64,000 nucleotides of DNA from Faecimorpha stercoravium (GCA_018712555.1 DVGT01000074.1:96155-160154); one strand, 5' to 3'; shown: positions 1-8,222, counted from the stretch's first letter. Numbers and translations: made by a program. The notes: generated from the letters alone by a model not told the origin.

Positions 1-2
1 TA

Positions 3-386
3 TCTACCGCCATGGGAATCATCGGCGGTCTGCTTTTGGGACAGTTTGCCATTGATGTTCGCATTCTGCAGCCGGAAAGCGTACTCTTTATGGCATTCTC
101 AAACCTGGCCACCTATGCCGTCCCCAGTGTAGAATTCGGATTGGCGCTGCGACTCTATCGGATTTTCTTTCTCATCCTTACCGGCATCTTTGGCGGTTGG
201 GGACTCTTAGTAGGAACACTGGTTTTCTGTCTTGTACTCTTTACAACACGTTCCTTCAGCGGACTGCGCTACACCTGGCCTCTCATTCCATTGGATCCCC
301 GCGCTCTGAGCAATGTCCTGATTCGAAAGCCCATTATCGAAGTAAAACGCCACGAACGAACAAATTTTCACAAACCCATAAAATAA
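3..386 (+). CDS. GerA-family spore germination protein, C-terminal part (5' truncated by window)
   Basis: The reading frame is already open at the window edge, so only the last ~128 residues are seen and the start lies outside. The visible part has the GerA/SpoVAF subunit-A ending: a STAMGIIGG segment, hydrophobic membrane stretches, the conserved GLALRLYR loop, and a final RSFSGLRY...PLIPLDP segment followed by a short basic cytoplasmic tail. Family members sit in the spore inner membrane and take part in nutrient germinant sensing. Whether the gene belongs to a gerABC-type operon or stands alone cannot be told, because no GerC-like gene follows. Family call sure; subfamily (GerAA or SpoVAF) uncertain. 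Confidence 0.9.
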   Translation, partial: STAMGIIGGLLLGQFAIDVRILQPESVLFMAFSNLATYAVPSVEFGLALRLYRIFFLILTGIFGGWGLLVGTLVFCLVLFTTRSFSGLRYTWPLIPLDPRALSNVLIRKPIIEVKRHERTNFHKPIK

Positions 387-389
387 AGC

Positions 390-418
390 TTCCCAAATCC
401 AGGAAAGTAGGATATAAT
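390..418 (+). promoter_or_regulatory. Possible sigma-A promoter for the membrane protein at 453
   Basis: A perfect TATAAT at 413-418 lies 17 bp after a weak -35 (TTCCCA, 390-395). It follows the germination gene stop and precedes the ribosome site GGAGGG at 441. Confidence 0.4.
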
Positions 419-452
419 AGATGTGTTATATCTGAAACTTGGAGGGTTATTC

Positions 453-1466
453 ATGGTTATCGAACAAAGTACCATCGTCGGCTTTTATATTGCCAGTGTG
501 GCGCAGATTATGATGATTGCGTTGTCTCTATTCTTTCTGCATCGCAAACATCCTTTCCGTATGACGTCCATTATTGTCGGAATTGCAGTCTACTTTCTGG
601 CCTCTCAATTTCTGACGTCGATCAGCTATTCGGCACTGACTTCCATTTCTGCCGTACAGTCTTTCTTAAGTAATCCGGATCATATTATTTTCTATTATCT
701 GCTTCTGGCGGCGTTGACAGCCCTGTTTATGGCGCCGGTGGCGTTCCTCATCCTCAAATATGTTCGCAAGGGCAATTGGAATATCTACGAGGCGATGGCT
801 GCCGGTATTTCCTACTGGCTTTATAACAGCATCACGTCTTCTATGAACTATATCAATCAGGCTCGTATTGCGGAAATGGCGAATAATAATGAGTTATCTT
901 CTCTGATCTCGGACCAGATCTCACAGGCCGATATCGACGCCTATGTAGAATTGTTACAAGATGCGTCCCTTTCACAATGTTTGGCGCAAATTCTTTTCTT
1001 CGCAGTCGTTCTTGCCATGAGTACACTCATTTTCATGCTGGTCTATCATGGAATGAAGCGTAAGAATTTTCTTTTTGTCGCACTCGCCATGGGCATTCAT
1101 TTTGCCGCGATTTTCACCACCTATTTAGGTACCCTGGCCGATCTATGGATATACTGCCTCGTGATCATTGCTGTGGGTGTTCTGTTGGTGTTAGGAATCT
1201 ATTTTTATTTCAAGTGGTATCACAATCAGCAGCAACTTCTGCGACAGCAGCGATTAGAATTCAAAGCACGCAAAGCGCAGGCCTACCAAGAGAAGATCGC
1301 GCAGAAAGAGGCGGCGGCGAAGGATGCCGTTCTCACGGAAGATTCCCTGGCTGCTGATTCCGACCTTCTGGATGAGTCCATACCCAGCGACGAAGATGTA
1401 AGTTCTGAAGAGTCTACCGATTCAGCATCTTATGATTCCGTTTTCGATGACAGGCAAGAATCATAA
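453..1466 (+). CDS. Multi-pass membrane protein, distantly YhfC-like
   Basis: Protein of 337 residues. The ATG at 453 is chosen over an upstream GTG because GGAGGG at 441-446 is correctly spaced. The sequence shows about seven hydrophobic segments in residues 1-250, then a charged Gln/Arg/Lys/Ala-rich cytoplasmic helix (about 255-290) and a very acidic Ser/Asp/Glu tail. The pattern and loop spacing resemble the YhfC putative intramembrane protease family, but the usual Gly-Ile-Glu active-site segment is replaced (AGISYWLYNS), so any protease activity is doubtful. It is preceded by its own promoter-like TATAAT and followed by a MITE-like element. Function unknown; the YhfC link is an inference from layout. 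Confidence 0.75.
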   Translation: MVIEQSTIVGFYIASVAQIMMIALSLFFLHRKHPFRMTSIIVGIAVYFLASQFLTSISYSALTSISAVQSFLSNPDHIIFYYLLLAALTALFMAPVAFLILKYVRKGNWNIYEAMAAGISYWLYNSITSSMNYINQARIAEMANNNELSSLISDQISQADIDAYVELLQDASLSQCLAQILFFAVVLAMSTLIFMLVYHGMKRKNFLFVALAMGIHFAAIFTTYLGTLADLWIYCLVIIAVGVLLVLGIYFYFKWYHNQQQLLRQQRLEFKARKAQAYQEKIAQKEAAAKDAVLTEDSLAADSDLLDESIPSDEDVSSEESTDSASYDSVFDDRQES

Positions 1467-1480
1467 GATACAGATTTAAA

Positions 1481-1737
1481 AAGGCTCTGTTGCAAAATAC
1501 CTACGCTGTCTCACCATTGATACAGAATGAAAGAGTATGATCTCCTAAGGAGTTCCGTGAATGCACGGACTCCTTTTTCGTTTCCAGGACCTTCCATAAA
1601 GATGAGAAATCCCGGAGTTTTCTCATTACTCGAAGCCTGATTTTATTACATCCGCTTCAAGATTAATGAGAAATCCGGGGTTTTTCTCATTAGTCCAGCT
1701 GAGAGATGATTTCTCATCTATTTTGCAACGACCCCTT
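1481..1737. mobile_element. MITE-like noncoding element with IS-type inverted ends
   Basis: About 257 bp bounded by 19-bp imperfect inverted repeats (15 of 19 match): 1481-1499 and 1719-1737, both containing GTTGCAAAATA. The left end GGCTCTGTTGCAAA resembles IS6/IS431-type termini. There is no transposase. The interior holds a terminator-like hairpin (1547-1575) and two near-identical hairpins built on ATGAGAAA...TTTCTCAT around 1602-1628 and 1665-1691. No clear target-site duplication is visible. It fills the gap between two genes. Confidence 0.5.
1547..1580 (+). terminator. Terminator-like hairpin inside the MITE-like element
   Basis: Arms at 1547-1559 and 1564-1575 (AAGGAGTTCCGTG pairing with CACGGACTCCTT) are followed by a T-rich stretch. 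It could end transcription of the membrane protein gene at 453. Confidence 0.5.
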
Positions 1738-1755
1738 AGTATGATGTCTCAAACG

Positions 1756-3093
1756 TTATTCGCCTGCAACAGAGAGTTTGCCAACCCAGACAGAGGGCGC
1801 CCCAATCATTGTGAAGCCACTGGGCAGTTGGAATTGCAGATCCGAACCGATTTCCTTGACCTGTTTCAGCATATCAAAGAAATTACCGGATATTGTAAAG
1901 GATGTGACCGCTTCCGCTTTCACACCATTTCGAATCATGAAACCACCGCATTGAATCGAGAAATCTCCTGTGATCGCATTGGTTCCTGCATGCAACCCTG
2001 TTACGCTGGTTACATACACGCCCTGCTCCACGGCTTTCATCATTTCCGCCAGAGACTTCTCTCCTGGTTTTACGTAAAACGTATACGGGCTGGTCTCTAC
2101 GGTTCCCGCATAGCCTGCTTTGCTGGCATTTCCTGTCGTATTCACTCCGGCCTTATCCGCCGTTTTATGGTTATATAGAAGTGTTTCCAGTACCCCCTCA
2201 CGGATCACCGCTTTGGTATACGTCGCCGTTCCTTCCGCATCAAACGGAATCGCGACCATACTATCTTTGTAGAACGGATCATCCATCACCGTCACACAGG
2301 ACGCCGCGATCGGCTGTCCTTCCTGACCTCCCAACAGAGACATCCCTTTCTGGGCCTGTCCGGCATCAAAAATAGGCACATAAGCTTCCAAAATGGAGCC
2401 CATGGCGTCCGCATCCAGAATCACATCGTATATCCCTGTCGGTACGCTGCCCGCTCCGATCTTGGCAACGGCATTTTCCACTGCCTTGCGCGCTAGTGTC
2501 CGAAAGACATCGGGGTGGAATGGCTTCGCTTCGTATTGGCTGCCGCTATACTGCGTGTCTCCTTCTTTTACCACAGCCATGATGCCCGCCACCTGCTCTT
2601 CGTACTCATGCTGCAGATCCAACCCCTTCGAGTTGATGATTCTTACCTTTCCGCGCACATGCGCCACCGTGCTCATAGAGCCGCCCTGTACTCTCGCATC
2701 CGTCTCCTTAGCTTCTCTTTGTATCTTGAGAGCCGCCTCCTGCAGGTCTATTGCAGGAAGCTCTGATGATTCCACTTCCTGATAGTGGTCGCAGGGACCA
2801 TAGATCTTCGTTTCCTCTTCGGTTTCTAACGTCTGCGCATTCTCCATGGCGATCCGAACCAGTTCATGCGCCTGCTCCGGAGTAAACCATTCTGTAGCAC
2901 TGTATCCCGTCTTTCCGTTTAGAATGCAGCGAAAACCCACACCACATTCCATGTCGCTGGAAAATGAAGAGATTTCCTGGTTGATTCCCTTACTCTGTGT
3001 ATTCTCTTCTTCCGTATAATAAAGTTCATATTCCTGAAGGCCAGCCTTCAAAGCTTCTTCCTTTACAAGTTCCTGAAACGCTTCAAATGTCAT
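1756..3093 (-). CDS. pmbA: TldE/PmbA-family metalloprotease-like subunit
   Basis: 445 residues, normal for TldE/PmbA. In the E. coli TldD/TldE heterodimer TldD carries the zinc site and TldE is the non-catalytic partner; the complex trims peptides such as microcin B17 and CcdA. The sequence has the family YDVILDADAMGSILE region and the C-terminal VTGLHAGTNAITGDFSIQ segment, and lacks the HExxxH motif, as expected. The ATG at 3093 follows a GGGGGAGAGAG ribosome site. It lies 12 bp downstream of tldD in the same direction, so the two are almost certainly co-transcribed. The substrate in this organism is unknown. Confidence 0.93.
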   Translation of the reverse strand: MTFEAFQELVKEEALKAGLQEYELYYTEEENTQSKGINQEISSFSSDMECGVGFRCILNGKTGYSATEWFTPEQAHELVRIAMENAQTLETEEETKIYGPCDHYQEVESSELPAIDLQEAALKIQREAKETDARVQGGSMSTVAHVRGKVRIINSKGLDLQHEYEEQVAGIMAVVKEGDTQYSGSQYEAKPFHPDVFRTLARKAVENAVAKIGAGSVPTGIYDVILDADAMGSILEAYVPIFDAGQAQKGMSLLGGQEGQPIAASCVTVMDDPFYKDSMVAIPFDAEGTATYTKAVIREGVLETLLYNHKTADKAGVNTTGNASKAGYAGTVETSPYTFYVKPGEKSLAEMMKAVEQGVYVTSVTGLHAGTNAITGDFSIQCGGFMIRNGVKAEAVTSFTISGNFFDMLKQVKEIGSDLQFQLPSGFTMIGAPSVWVGKLSVAGE

Positions 3094-3105
3094 CTCTCTC
3101 CCCCC

Positions 3106-4488
3106 TTAACGTCCGCCTACGGTAATCGACGAAACACGAATCAACGGCTGTCCCACATTCGTAGGAATACTGCCGCTCGCAGAACCACACATACCCTGCG
3201 CAGATTCCAGATTCGATCCGACTCGGTCGATATTCAACAGGATTTCCGAGCCTTTACCGATCAGGCTCGCCCCTCTTACCGGCTCGCAGATTTCACCATT
3301 TCGCACCATATAGCCCTCCAGAACCGCGAAGTTGAACTCTCCGGTGACGGGATTCACGGAACCGCCGCCCATAGCCTTTGCATATAAACCATACTCCATG
3401 GAAGAAATGATCTCTTTTCGATCATCCGTTCCATTCGCAATATACGTGTTGCTCATGCGTGAAGTCGGTTCGAAATGATAGTCCTGCCGTCTGCCACATC
3501 CATTCGGCTCCATCCCCATTCGGCGACCGCCCAGACGATCGACCAAATACGACTTCAAAATCCCATTTTCAATGAGAACATTCTTCTGCGTGGGGTGTCC
3601 TTCATCATCTATATTATTTGATCCCCAGGAATTGGGCTCCGTTCCATCATCAATGGCTGTCACTTTGTCGGAGGCAATCTTCTGCCCCAGTTTCCCAGAG
3701 AACTGACTCCTTCCCGTTGCCACGCTGGTTGCTTCCAGAGAATGACCGCAGGCCTCATGGAAAATGACACCTCCAAAACCATTCTCAATCGCCACCATCA
3801 TACGGCCTGCCGGACAATATCCTGCGTGCAGCATGGTGACTGCCTGCCTCGCGGCTTCTTTTCCCGTCGCTTCCGGATCAATAAAGTCAAACATTTCCAT
3901 GCCCATACGGCGTCCCGGGCCGCAAATACCCGACTGATTTTCACTCCCATTCGATGCAATCGCGGTCACCGACAAGCGCGTACGCACCTGCCGATCTTCC
4001 GTCAAAAGGCCCTCGCTATTAGCGATCAGAATATTTCTATCCACATGCAAGAGGCGCGCCTGCGTCTGAACGATTTCTTGATCGTATCCCACTGCAGCCT
4101 GATATGCCATGTGCAAGATATCCGCCTGTTCCTTGTTGCTCACATCCGCTGTCACTCTTCGAATCGCATGAATATTGGGAAAAAGACGCTCTTCCAACCG
4201 AATCGAGACTCCTTCCCCACTTTCTCCCAAGACGTCTGCCACACGGGCAGCACAGCGCATCAAACCGCTATAGGAAGTATCCGAAGTCGATGCATATACA
4301 CTCCTGGTCCCTTTCAACACCCGAATTCCTACACCGGAAATCATACGATTGGATATTTCATCTACTTTACCTCCTGCAGCCTGCATCAACCCATGCTTTG
4401 TATGCTCCGCGAAGATCTCGGCAAAATCCGCTCCCGAAGCCATAGCCCTTCCTAATAGACTGCTCAGAAGACTTTTTTCTAAAATCAC
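3106..4488 (-). CDS. tldD: TldD-family zinc metalloprotease
   Basis: 460 residues from a GTG start at 4488. This start is preferred to the longer open frame because GGGAGG lies about 9 bp upstream and the protein then begins VILEKSLLSS, the usual TldD N-terminus. The zinc-binding motif HEACGH is present in the GGVIFHEACGHSLEA segment, followed by a DDEGHPTQKN region. It should be the catalytic half of a TldD/TldE dimer with the gene immediately downstream. A strong promoter (4538-4566) lies upstream, so it is transcribed apart from the candidate small RNA further right. Confidence 0.95.
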   Translation of the reverse strand: MILEKSLLSSLLGRAMASGADFAEIFAEHTKHGLMQAAGGKVDEISNRMISGVGIRVLKGTRSVYASTSDTSYSGLMRCAARVADVLGESGEGVSIRLEERLFPNIHAIRRVTADVSNKEQADILHMAYQAAVGYDQEIVQTQARLLHVDRNILIANSEGLLTEDRQVRTRLSVTAIASNGSENQSGICGPGRRMGMEMFDFIDPEATGKEAARQAVTMLHAGYCPAGRMMVAIENGFGGVIFHEACGHSLEATSVATGRSQFSGKLGQKIASDKVTAIDDGTEPNSWGSNNIDDEGHPTQKNVLIENGILKSYLVDRLGGRRMGMEPNGCGRRQDYHFEPTSRMSNTYIANGTDDRKEIISSMEYGLYAKAMGGGSVNPVTGEFNFAVLEGYMVRNGEICEPVRGASLIGKGSEILLNIDRVGSNLESAQGMCGSASGSIPTNVGQPLIRVSSITVGGR

Positions 4489-4537
4489 GAATAAGATCCT
4501 CCCTTCTATTCTTTTACGCCCCATATCGGGTTCTTTA

Positions 4538-4566
4538 AGTATAGCACCATATCCGCCAAAATGCAA
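4538..4566 (-). promoter_or_regulatory. Sigma-A promoter of tldD-pmbA
   Basis: On the minus strand TTGCAT (4566-4561) is followed after 17 bp by TATACT (4543-4538). It lies about 50 bp upstream of the GTG start. Confidence 0.7.
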
Positions 4567-4594
4567 ATCGAAAATGCCTTCTCCTCCCAGCCAC

Positions 4595-4628
4595 AAAAAA
4601 ATGGGCGCCTGACTTTTCGTCAGACGCC
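4595..4628 (-). terminator. Leftward intrinsic terminator of the candidate small RNA
   Basis: Minus-strand arms of ten bases (4619-4628 and 4604-4613, one internal mismatch) are followed by TTTTTTT (4601-4595). No protein gene reads into it from the right. Confidence 0.65.
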
Positions 4629-4679
4629 AATCTATATTGGAGGAGAAAATAAAAATGAAGATATAAACATGAAAAAGTT
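4595..4679 (-). ncRNA. Candidate small RNA (orphan promoter-terminator unit) with CU-rich anti-SD segment
   Basis: A minus-strand promoter (4709-4714 and 4686-4691) and a terminator (stem 4604-4613 with 4619-4628, then seven Ts) enclose about 85 nt with no credible reading frame. tldD has its own promoter downstream, so this unit stands alone. The predicted RNA carries UUUUCUCCUCC (4649-4639) just before the terminator stem, complementary to strong Shine-Dalgarno sequences, as in C-rich small RNAs of Firmicutes such as RoxS/RsaE and FsrA. Inference only; no homology search was possible. Confidence 0.4.
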
Positions 4680-4685
4680 TTGATG

Positions 4686-4714
4686 GTTATATACTAAGCC
4701 ATAGATATGAACAA
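4686..4714 (-). promoter_or_regulatory. Putative promoter of the candidate small RNA
   Basis: TTGTTC (4714-4709), 17 bp, then TATAAC (4691-4686) on the minus strand. The -35 is weak and the -10 good. Confidence 0.4.
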
Positions 4715-4831
4715 GATATGAACGCTCGGTTTGAGTTCTGTGTCAAGTAGGTAGCATTTCCGTTACAGTCTATTTGCTCCATCTTTTCCATGGAGTAAGG
4801 CAAAATTCTGGAAAAATTCCATCCCCCCCGC
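4715..4831. other. AT-rich intergenic stretch without recognised gene
   Basis: Between the candidate small-RNA promoter and the pckA promoter. No reading frame with a ribosome site, no strong hairpin. A TTGACA on the minus strand (4746-4741) has no good -10 partner. Confidence 0.5.
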
Positions 4832-4860
4832 TTGCAAAAGCGAAAGCCTTATAGTATAAT
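4832..4860 (+). promoter_or_regulatory. Sigma-A promoter of pckA
   Basis: TTGCAA (4832-4837), 17 bp, perfect TATAAT (4855-4860). The leader is about 55 nt. Confidence 0.8.
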
Positions 4861-4923
4861 ACAAACTGGGTGACGATAGATATATCGTTGCTAGAGATTA
4901 CCTGAAAGAGGAGGAATTACAAA

Positions 4924-6504
4924 ATGGATGCTAAGGAATTAGCAAAATATGGTATCATCAATCCGAAGAATGTGTATCATAACCTGAGCGTTCCCCAGCT
5001 GGTTGAGCATGCGCTGGCCCGCGGAGAAGGAAAGTTGAGCGCAACGGGTGCTCTGACCGTTCTGACCGGAAAATATACCGGACGTTCTCCGAAGGACAAG
5101 TTTATTGTGGACACTCCCGCTGTACATGATTCTATTGCATGGGGAAGCGTAAATGTGCCCATCACCCGTGAGAAGTTTGACAAGATTCGCGAGAAGCTGG
5201 TAGCTTATCTGCAGAATCGTGATGTCTTTGTATTCGACGGTTTCGCTGGCGCGGATCCTGCTTGCACCAAGAAGTTCCGTATCATTAACGAGATGGCGAG
5301 CCAGAACCTGTTCATTCATCAGTTGCTGATTCGCCCGACAGCGGAAGAGCTGGCGAATTATGGCGATCCGGACTTCACAATCCTGGCCGCACCTGGATTC
5401 AAGTGCATTCCTGAGGTGGATGGTGTCAACAGCGAAGCTGCTATCATGATTGACTACGAGCAGAAGCTTGTCGTTATCGCTGGTTCTCAGTATTCTGGCG
5501 AGATCAAGAAGAGCGTCTTCTCCGTCATGAACTATCTGATGCCTCAGGAAGGCGTTCTGCCGATGCACTGCTCTGCAAACATGGATCCTGAGACTCATGA
5601 GACCGCTGTATTCTTTGGTCTGTCCGGTACCGGTAAGACGACTTTGTCCGCAGATCCGAATCGTAAGCTGATCGGTGATGACGAGCACGGCTGGTCCGAT
5701 CATGGTATCTTCAACTTCGAAGGTGGCTGCTACGCAAAGTGCATCGGCCTGAAGAAGGAGAATGAGCCTGAGATCTACAACGCGATTCGTTTCGGCAGCC
5801 TGGTTGAGAACGTTGTCATGAACGATGCTGGCGAGTATGATTTTGATGATGACAGCCTGACAGAAAATACCCGTGTTGGTTATCCGGTTGATTTTATCGA
5901 CAATGCGGAGATTCCTGGTGTAGGCGGTATCCCCAAGGTCGTAATCTTCCTGACCGCAGATGCGTTTGGTGTTCTGCCTCCCATCTCCCGTCTGGATGAG
6001 AATGCGGCTATGTATCACTTTGTAACTGGTTTCACTTCTAAGCTGGCTGGTACCGAGCGCGGTGTTACCGAGCCTCAGCCCACCTTCTCCACCCTGTTTG
6101 GCGAGCCTTTCATGCCTATGGATCCGTCCGTATATGCCAATATGCTGGGTGAGAAGATCGAGAAGTATAACACCAAGGTATATCTGGTGAATACCGGTTG
6201 GTCCGGCGGCCCCTACGGCGTTGGTTCCCGTATGAAGCTGAAGTATACCCGTGCGATGATCACGGCTGCTCTGAATGGTACTTTCGACAATGTCGAGTAC
6301 AAGCATGACGAGATCTTCAACCTGGATGTACCGCAGTCTTGCCCGAATGTTCCGGATGAGATCATGAATCCGCGTGATACCTGGGCTGATAAGGCTGCTT
6401 ATGATGAGCAGGCTAAGAAGCTGGCTAAGATGTTCCAGGAGAACTTCGCAAAGAAGTATCCCAATATGCCTAAGAACATCGTGGAAGCAGGTCCCAAGGC
6501 CTAA
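4924..6504 (+). CDS. pckA: Phosphoenolpyruvate carboxykinase (ATP)
   Basis: 526 residues, the normal length for ATP-type PEPCK, which interconverts oxaloacetate + ATP and PEP + CO2 + ADP in the cytosol. Substrate residues are in GRSPKDKF (53-60). The kinase-1a P-loop GLSGTGKTT is at 232-240 and the metal-binding kinase-2 LIGDDEHGW at 249-257. In gut anaerobes the enzyme often runs toward oxaloacetate, fixing CO2 on the way to succinate or amino acids; that direction is not shown here. The ATG follows GAGGAGGAATTACAAA. The gene has a strong promoter and its own terminator, so it is monocistronic. Codon use is strongly biased, as in highly expressed genes. The AGGAGG ribosome site partly complements the CU-rich motif of the neighbouring candidate small RNA. 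Confidence 0.98.
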   Translation: MDAKELAKYGIINPKNVYHNLSVPQLVEHALARGEGKLSATGALTVLTGKYTGRSPKDKFIVDTPAVHDSIAWGSVNVPITREKFDKIREKLVAYLQNRDVFVFDGFAGADPACTKKFRIINEMASQNLFIHQLLIRPTAEELANYGDPDFTILAAPGFKCIPEVDGVNSEAAIMIDYEQKLVVIAGSQYSGEIKKSVFSVMNYLMPQEGVLPMHCSANMDPETHETAVFFGLSGTGKTTLSADPNRKLIGDDEHGWSDHGIFNFEGGCYAKCIGLKKENEPEIYNAIRFGSLVENVVMNDAGEYDFDDDSLTENTRVGYPVDFIDNAEIPGVGGIPKVVIFLTADAFGVLPPISRLDENAAMYHFVTGFTSKLAGTERGVTEPQPTFSTLFGEPFMPMDPSVYANMLGEKIEKYNTKVYLVNTGWSGGPYGVGSRMKLKYTRAMITAALNGTFDNVEYKHDEIFNLDVPQSCPNVPDEIMNPRDTWADKAAYDEQAKKLAKMFQENFAKKYPNMPKNIVEAGPKA

Positions 6505-6523
6505 TTCCTTCTCTTATCTATTC

Positions 6524-6567
6524 GAGATCCTTCACAGAATCCAGATTCTGCGAGGGATCTCTTTTTT
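6524..6567 (+). terminator. Terminator of pckA
   Basis: GAGATCC (6524-6530) pairs with GGATCTC (6555-6561), with an inner AGAAT/ATTCT stem, then TTTTTT. It ends at the stop codon of the convergent spmB. Confidence 0.8.
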
Positions 6568-7102
6568 ATGCTCCCACCATCCAATGTCCCAGGAAAATAC
6601 TCGCGCCGATGCCTGCAAGATTCGCAATCAAAGCTCCCGAAAGTGTATATCTCGTCTTAATGACCTTGGCCGCTGAAAAATAAACAGACATCGTATACAG
6701 GATCGTTTCCGTAGAGCCAATCATAATAGAAGTCATGATGCCTTCCAATGAATCAGGGCCAAAATCCTTAAAGAGCTGCAGAACCAACCCTGTAGACGCC
6801 GACGAAGAAATAAACTTTGTCAGTGCGATCGGAATCAGTGGGGATGGCATATGAATCATCTTCCCTACCGGCTCTAACAGCGCGGTGAGAACCTCCAGGG
6901 CCCCAGAAGATTGAAATACCCCTACTGCCACTACCAGACTCAAGAAAGTCGGAAAGATATCCCATACTACCTTAGCCCCTTTGACAACACCCCGAAAGAA
7001 ACTTTCTAATACATTGACACGCTGCAGCAGTCCATAGGTAATGATGCCTACAAAGATGAGCGGAATCATGAGATCCGACAACAGAGTAATCCATCTCATC
7101 AT
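6566..7102 (-). CDS. spmB: Spore maturation protein B
   Basis: About 178 residues of the nucleoside-recognition (Gate) membrane family. SpmA and SpmB act together in spore core dehydration and heat resistance in Bacillus. Hydrophobic segments with the IFPTFLSLVVAVGVFQSSG and GSTETILYTMSVYF regions match SpmB. The start is ambiguous: a TTG at 7108 is 5 bp from a GGAG, and the ATG at 7102 gives a four-base ATGA overlap with the spmA stop. I prefer the ATG. Translationally coupled to spmA. Confidence 0.93.
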   Translation of the reverse strand: MMRWITLLSDLMIPLIFVGIITYGLLQRVNVLESFFRGVVKGAKVVWDIFPTFLSLVVAVGVFQSSGALEVLTALLEPVGKMIHMPSPLIPIALTKFISSSASTGLVLQLFKDFGPDSLEGIMTSIMIGSTETILYTMSVYFSAAKVIKTRYTLSGALIANLAGIGASIFLGHWMVGA

Positions 7103-7677
7103 GGCCAATATTTCTCCAGAAGTTTGGCTGCGACAACACCGGCTAACGTAGAAATAAACGTGGCAATCAATGCCGGGGCCACAATCACGGATGGATTCAC
7201 CGACCCATATTGACTTCGATACGCGATCATATTAATGGGGATGAGCTGTAACGAAGACATATTAACAATCATGAACGTACACATGGAATTACTGGCTGTC
7301 TGCCGATGTTGATTCAGATCCGACATACTCTTCATAGCCATCAGCCCTGGGGGCGTTGCCGCCCATCCCAAACCGAACAGATTGGCCACAAAATTGGCAC
7401 TGATGTGTTTCTGCGCGGGATGCTGATCGGGAATTTCCGGAAAAAGCCGACGCAGAATTGGCCGCATGCCCCTGGATAATTTCATCATGAGTCCAGAATC
7501 CTCCGCAATCTCCATGAGTCCTGTCCATAATGAAACAACCCCCAGCAATGTAAGGATAATGGAAACCGCTTCCTCCGAAGATGCGATAAGCTGTGTTCCC
7601 ATCTCTCCCATGTTTCCCGTAAAGGCTGCCGTGATGACGGCTAATAGAATCATACCTGCCCATATCTTATTCAGCAC
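7099..7677 (-). CDS. spmA: Spore maturation protein A
   Basis: 192 residues beginning at a GTG preceded by AAGGGGGAATAGAT. It is a membrane protein of the nucleoside-recognition domain family: the GVVSLWTGLMEIAEDSGLM segment and the LFGLGWAATPPGLMAMKSM region are typical of SpmA. It forms an operon with overlapping spmB. In Bacillus spmAB is transcribed in the mother cell by sigma-E. A CATACAAA box on the minus strand around 7755 resembles a sigma-E -10, but I could not find a convincing -35. It diverges from abrB. Confidence 0.94.
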   Translation of the reverse strand: MLNKIWAGMILLAVITAAFTGNMGEMGTQLIASSEEAVSIILTLLGVVSLWTGLMEIAEDSGLMMKLSRGMRPILRRLFPEIPDQHPAQKHISANFVANLFGLGWAATPPGLMAMKSMSDLNQHRQTASNSMCTFMIVNMSSLQLIPINMIAYRSQYGSVNPSVIVAPALIATFISTLAGVVAAKLLEKYWP

Positions 7678-7800
7678 ATCTATTCCCCCTTCTTGTATTC
7701 TGTTTTCATGTATATGTCACATCTTTCGAGTTATGCGAAATACAATTTGTATGCAGTTTCTCTAATTTTTAATAATTTGCCATATATTGACAGGCAATTG

Positions 7801-7829
7801 TTGACAACCGTCGAAATCTCGTGTATAAT
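7801..7829 (+). promoter_or_regulatory. Consensus sigma-A promoter of the AbrB-like gene
   Basis: Exact TTGACA (7801-7806), 17 bp, exact TATAAT (7824-7829). Confidence 0.85.
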
Positions 7830-7882
7830 AAAACCAGTGTTCAGATACACAAAAAATTAATCAGAAGGGTGGATGATCGAAT

Positions 7883-8155
7883 ATGATGAAGTCTACTGGT
7901 ATTGTTCGTCAATTGGACGATTTGGGTCGTCTTGTAATCCCCAAGGAAATTCGCAATAGATTTGATATAAAATCGGGAGACAGTTTAGAGATTTTTATCG
8001 AAGGAGACCGCATAATACTGCGCAAGTATCAGCCGGCCGATATTTTCACGGGGGATACCAAGGATCTGATAGAATACAATGGAAAGAAAATTTCCCGCGC
8101 CAATATTCGCGAACTGGCTAAGCTAGCTGGCTATGATTTAGTCGCGAAGGAATGA
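7883..8155 (+). CDS. abrB: AbrB-family transition-state regulator
   Basis: 90 residues. The N-terminal 50 residues (KSTGIVRQLDDLGRLVIPKE onward) are the AbrB/SpoVT swapped-hairpin DNA-binding domain, almost matching Bacillus AbrB. The C-terminal half (about 51-90) differs from AbrB and ends in a short helical segment. AbrB proteins are dimeric or tetrameric global regulators that repress post-exponential and sporulation genes. It stands alone between a consensus promoter and a strong terminator, which suggests high expression. It faces spmAB divergently. Two adjacent ATGs (7883, 7886) are possible starts. AbrB versus an Abh-like paralogue cannot be settled. Confidence 0.92.
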   Translation: MMKSTGIVRQLDDLGRLVIPKEIRNRFDIKSGDSLEIFIEGDRIILRKYQPADIFTGDTKDLIEYNGKKISRANIRELAKLAGYDLVAKE

Positions 8156-8170
8156 GATTTCGTCAAAACC

Positions 8171-8222
8171 GAAGGTGCCGCAAAATCATCTATAACGGCT
8201 GATTTTGCGGCACCTTCTTTTC
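8171..8222 (+). terminator. Terminator of the AbrB-like gene
   Basis: Perfect 18-bp stem: 8171-8188 with 8200-8217, 11-nt loop, then TTTT. Confidence 0.9.

Noticed and set aside
4489..4596. Longer TldD start
   Set aside because: GTG 4488 has GGGAGG and gives the usual N-terminus; the extension covers the promoter.
4639..4664. Mini reading frame ATG AAG ATA TAA behind GGAGGAG on the plus strand
   Set aside because: Three codons only; the GGAGGAG is better explained as the complement of the CU-rich motif in the candidate small RNA, though a leader peptide cannot be fully excluded.
4939..6306. 455-residue frame antisense to pckA
   Set aside because: It mirrors a strongly codon-biased gene, has no ribosome site and no recognisable domain.
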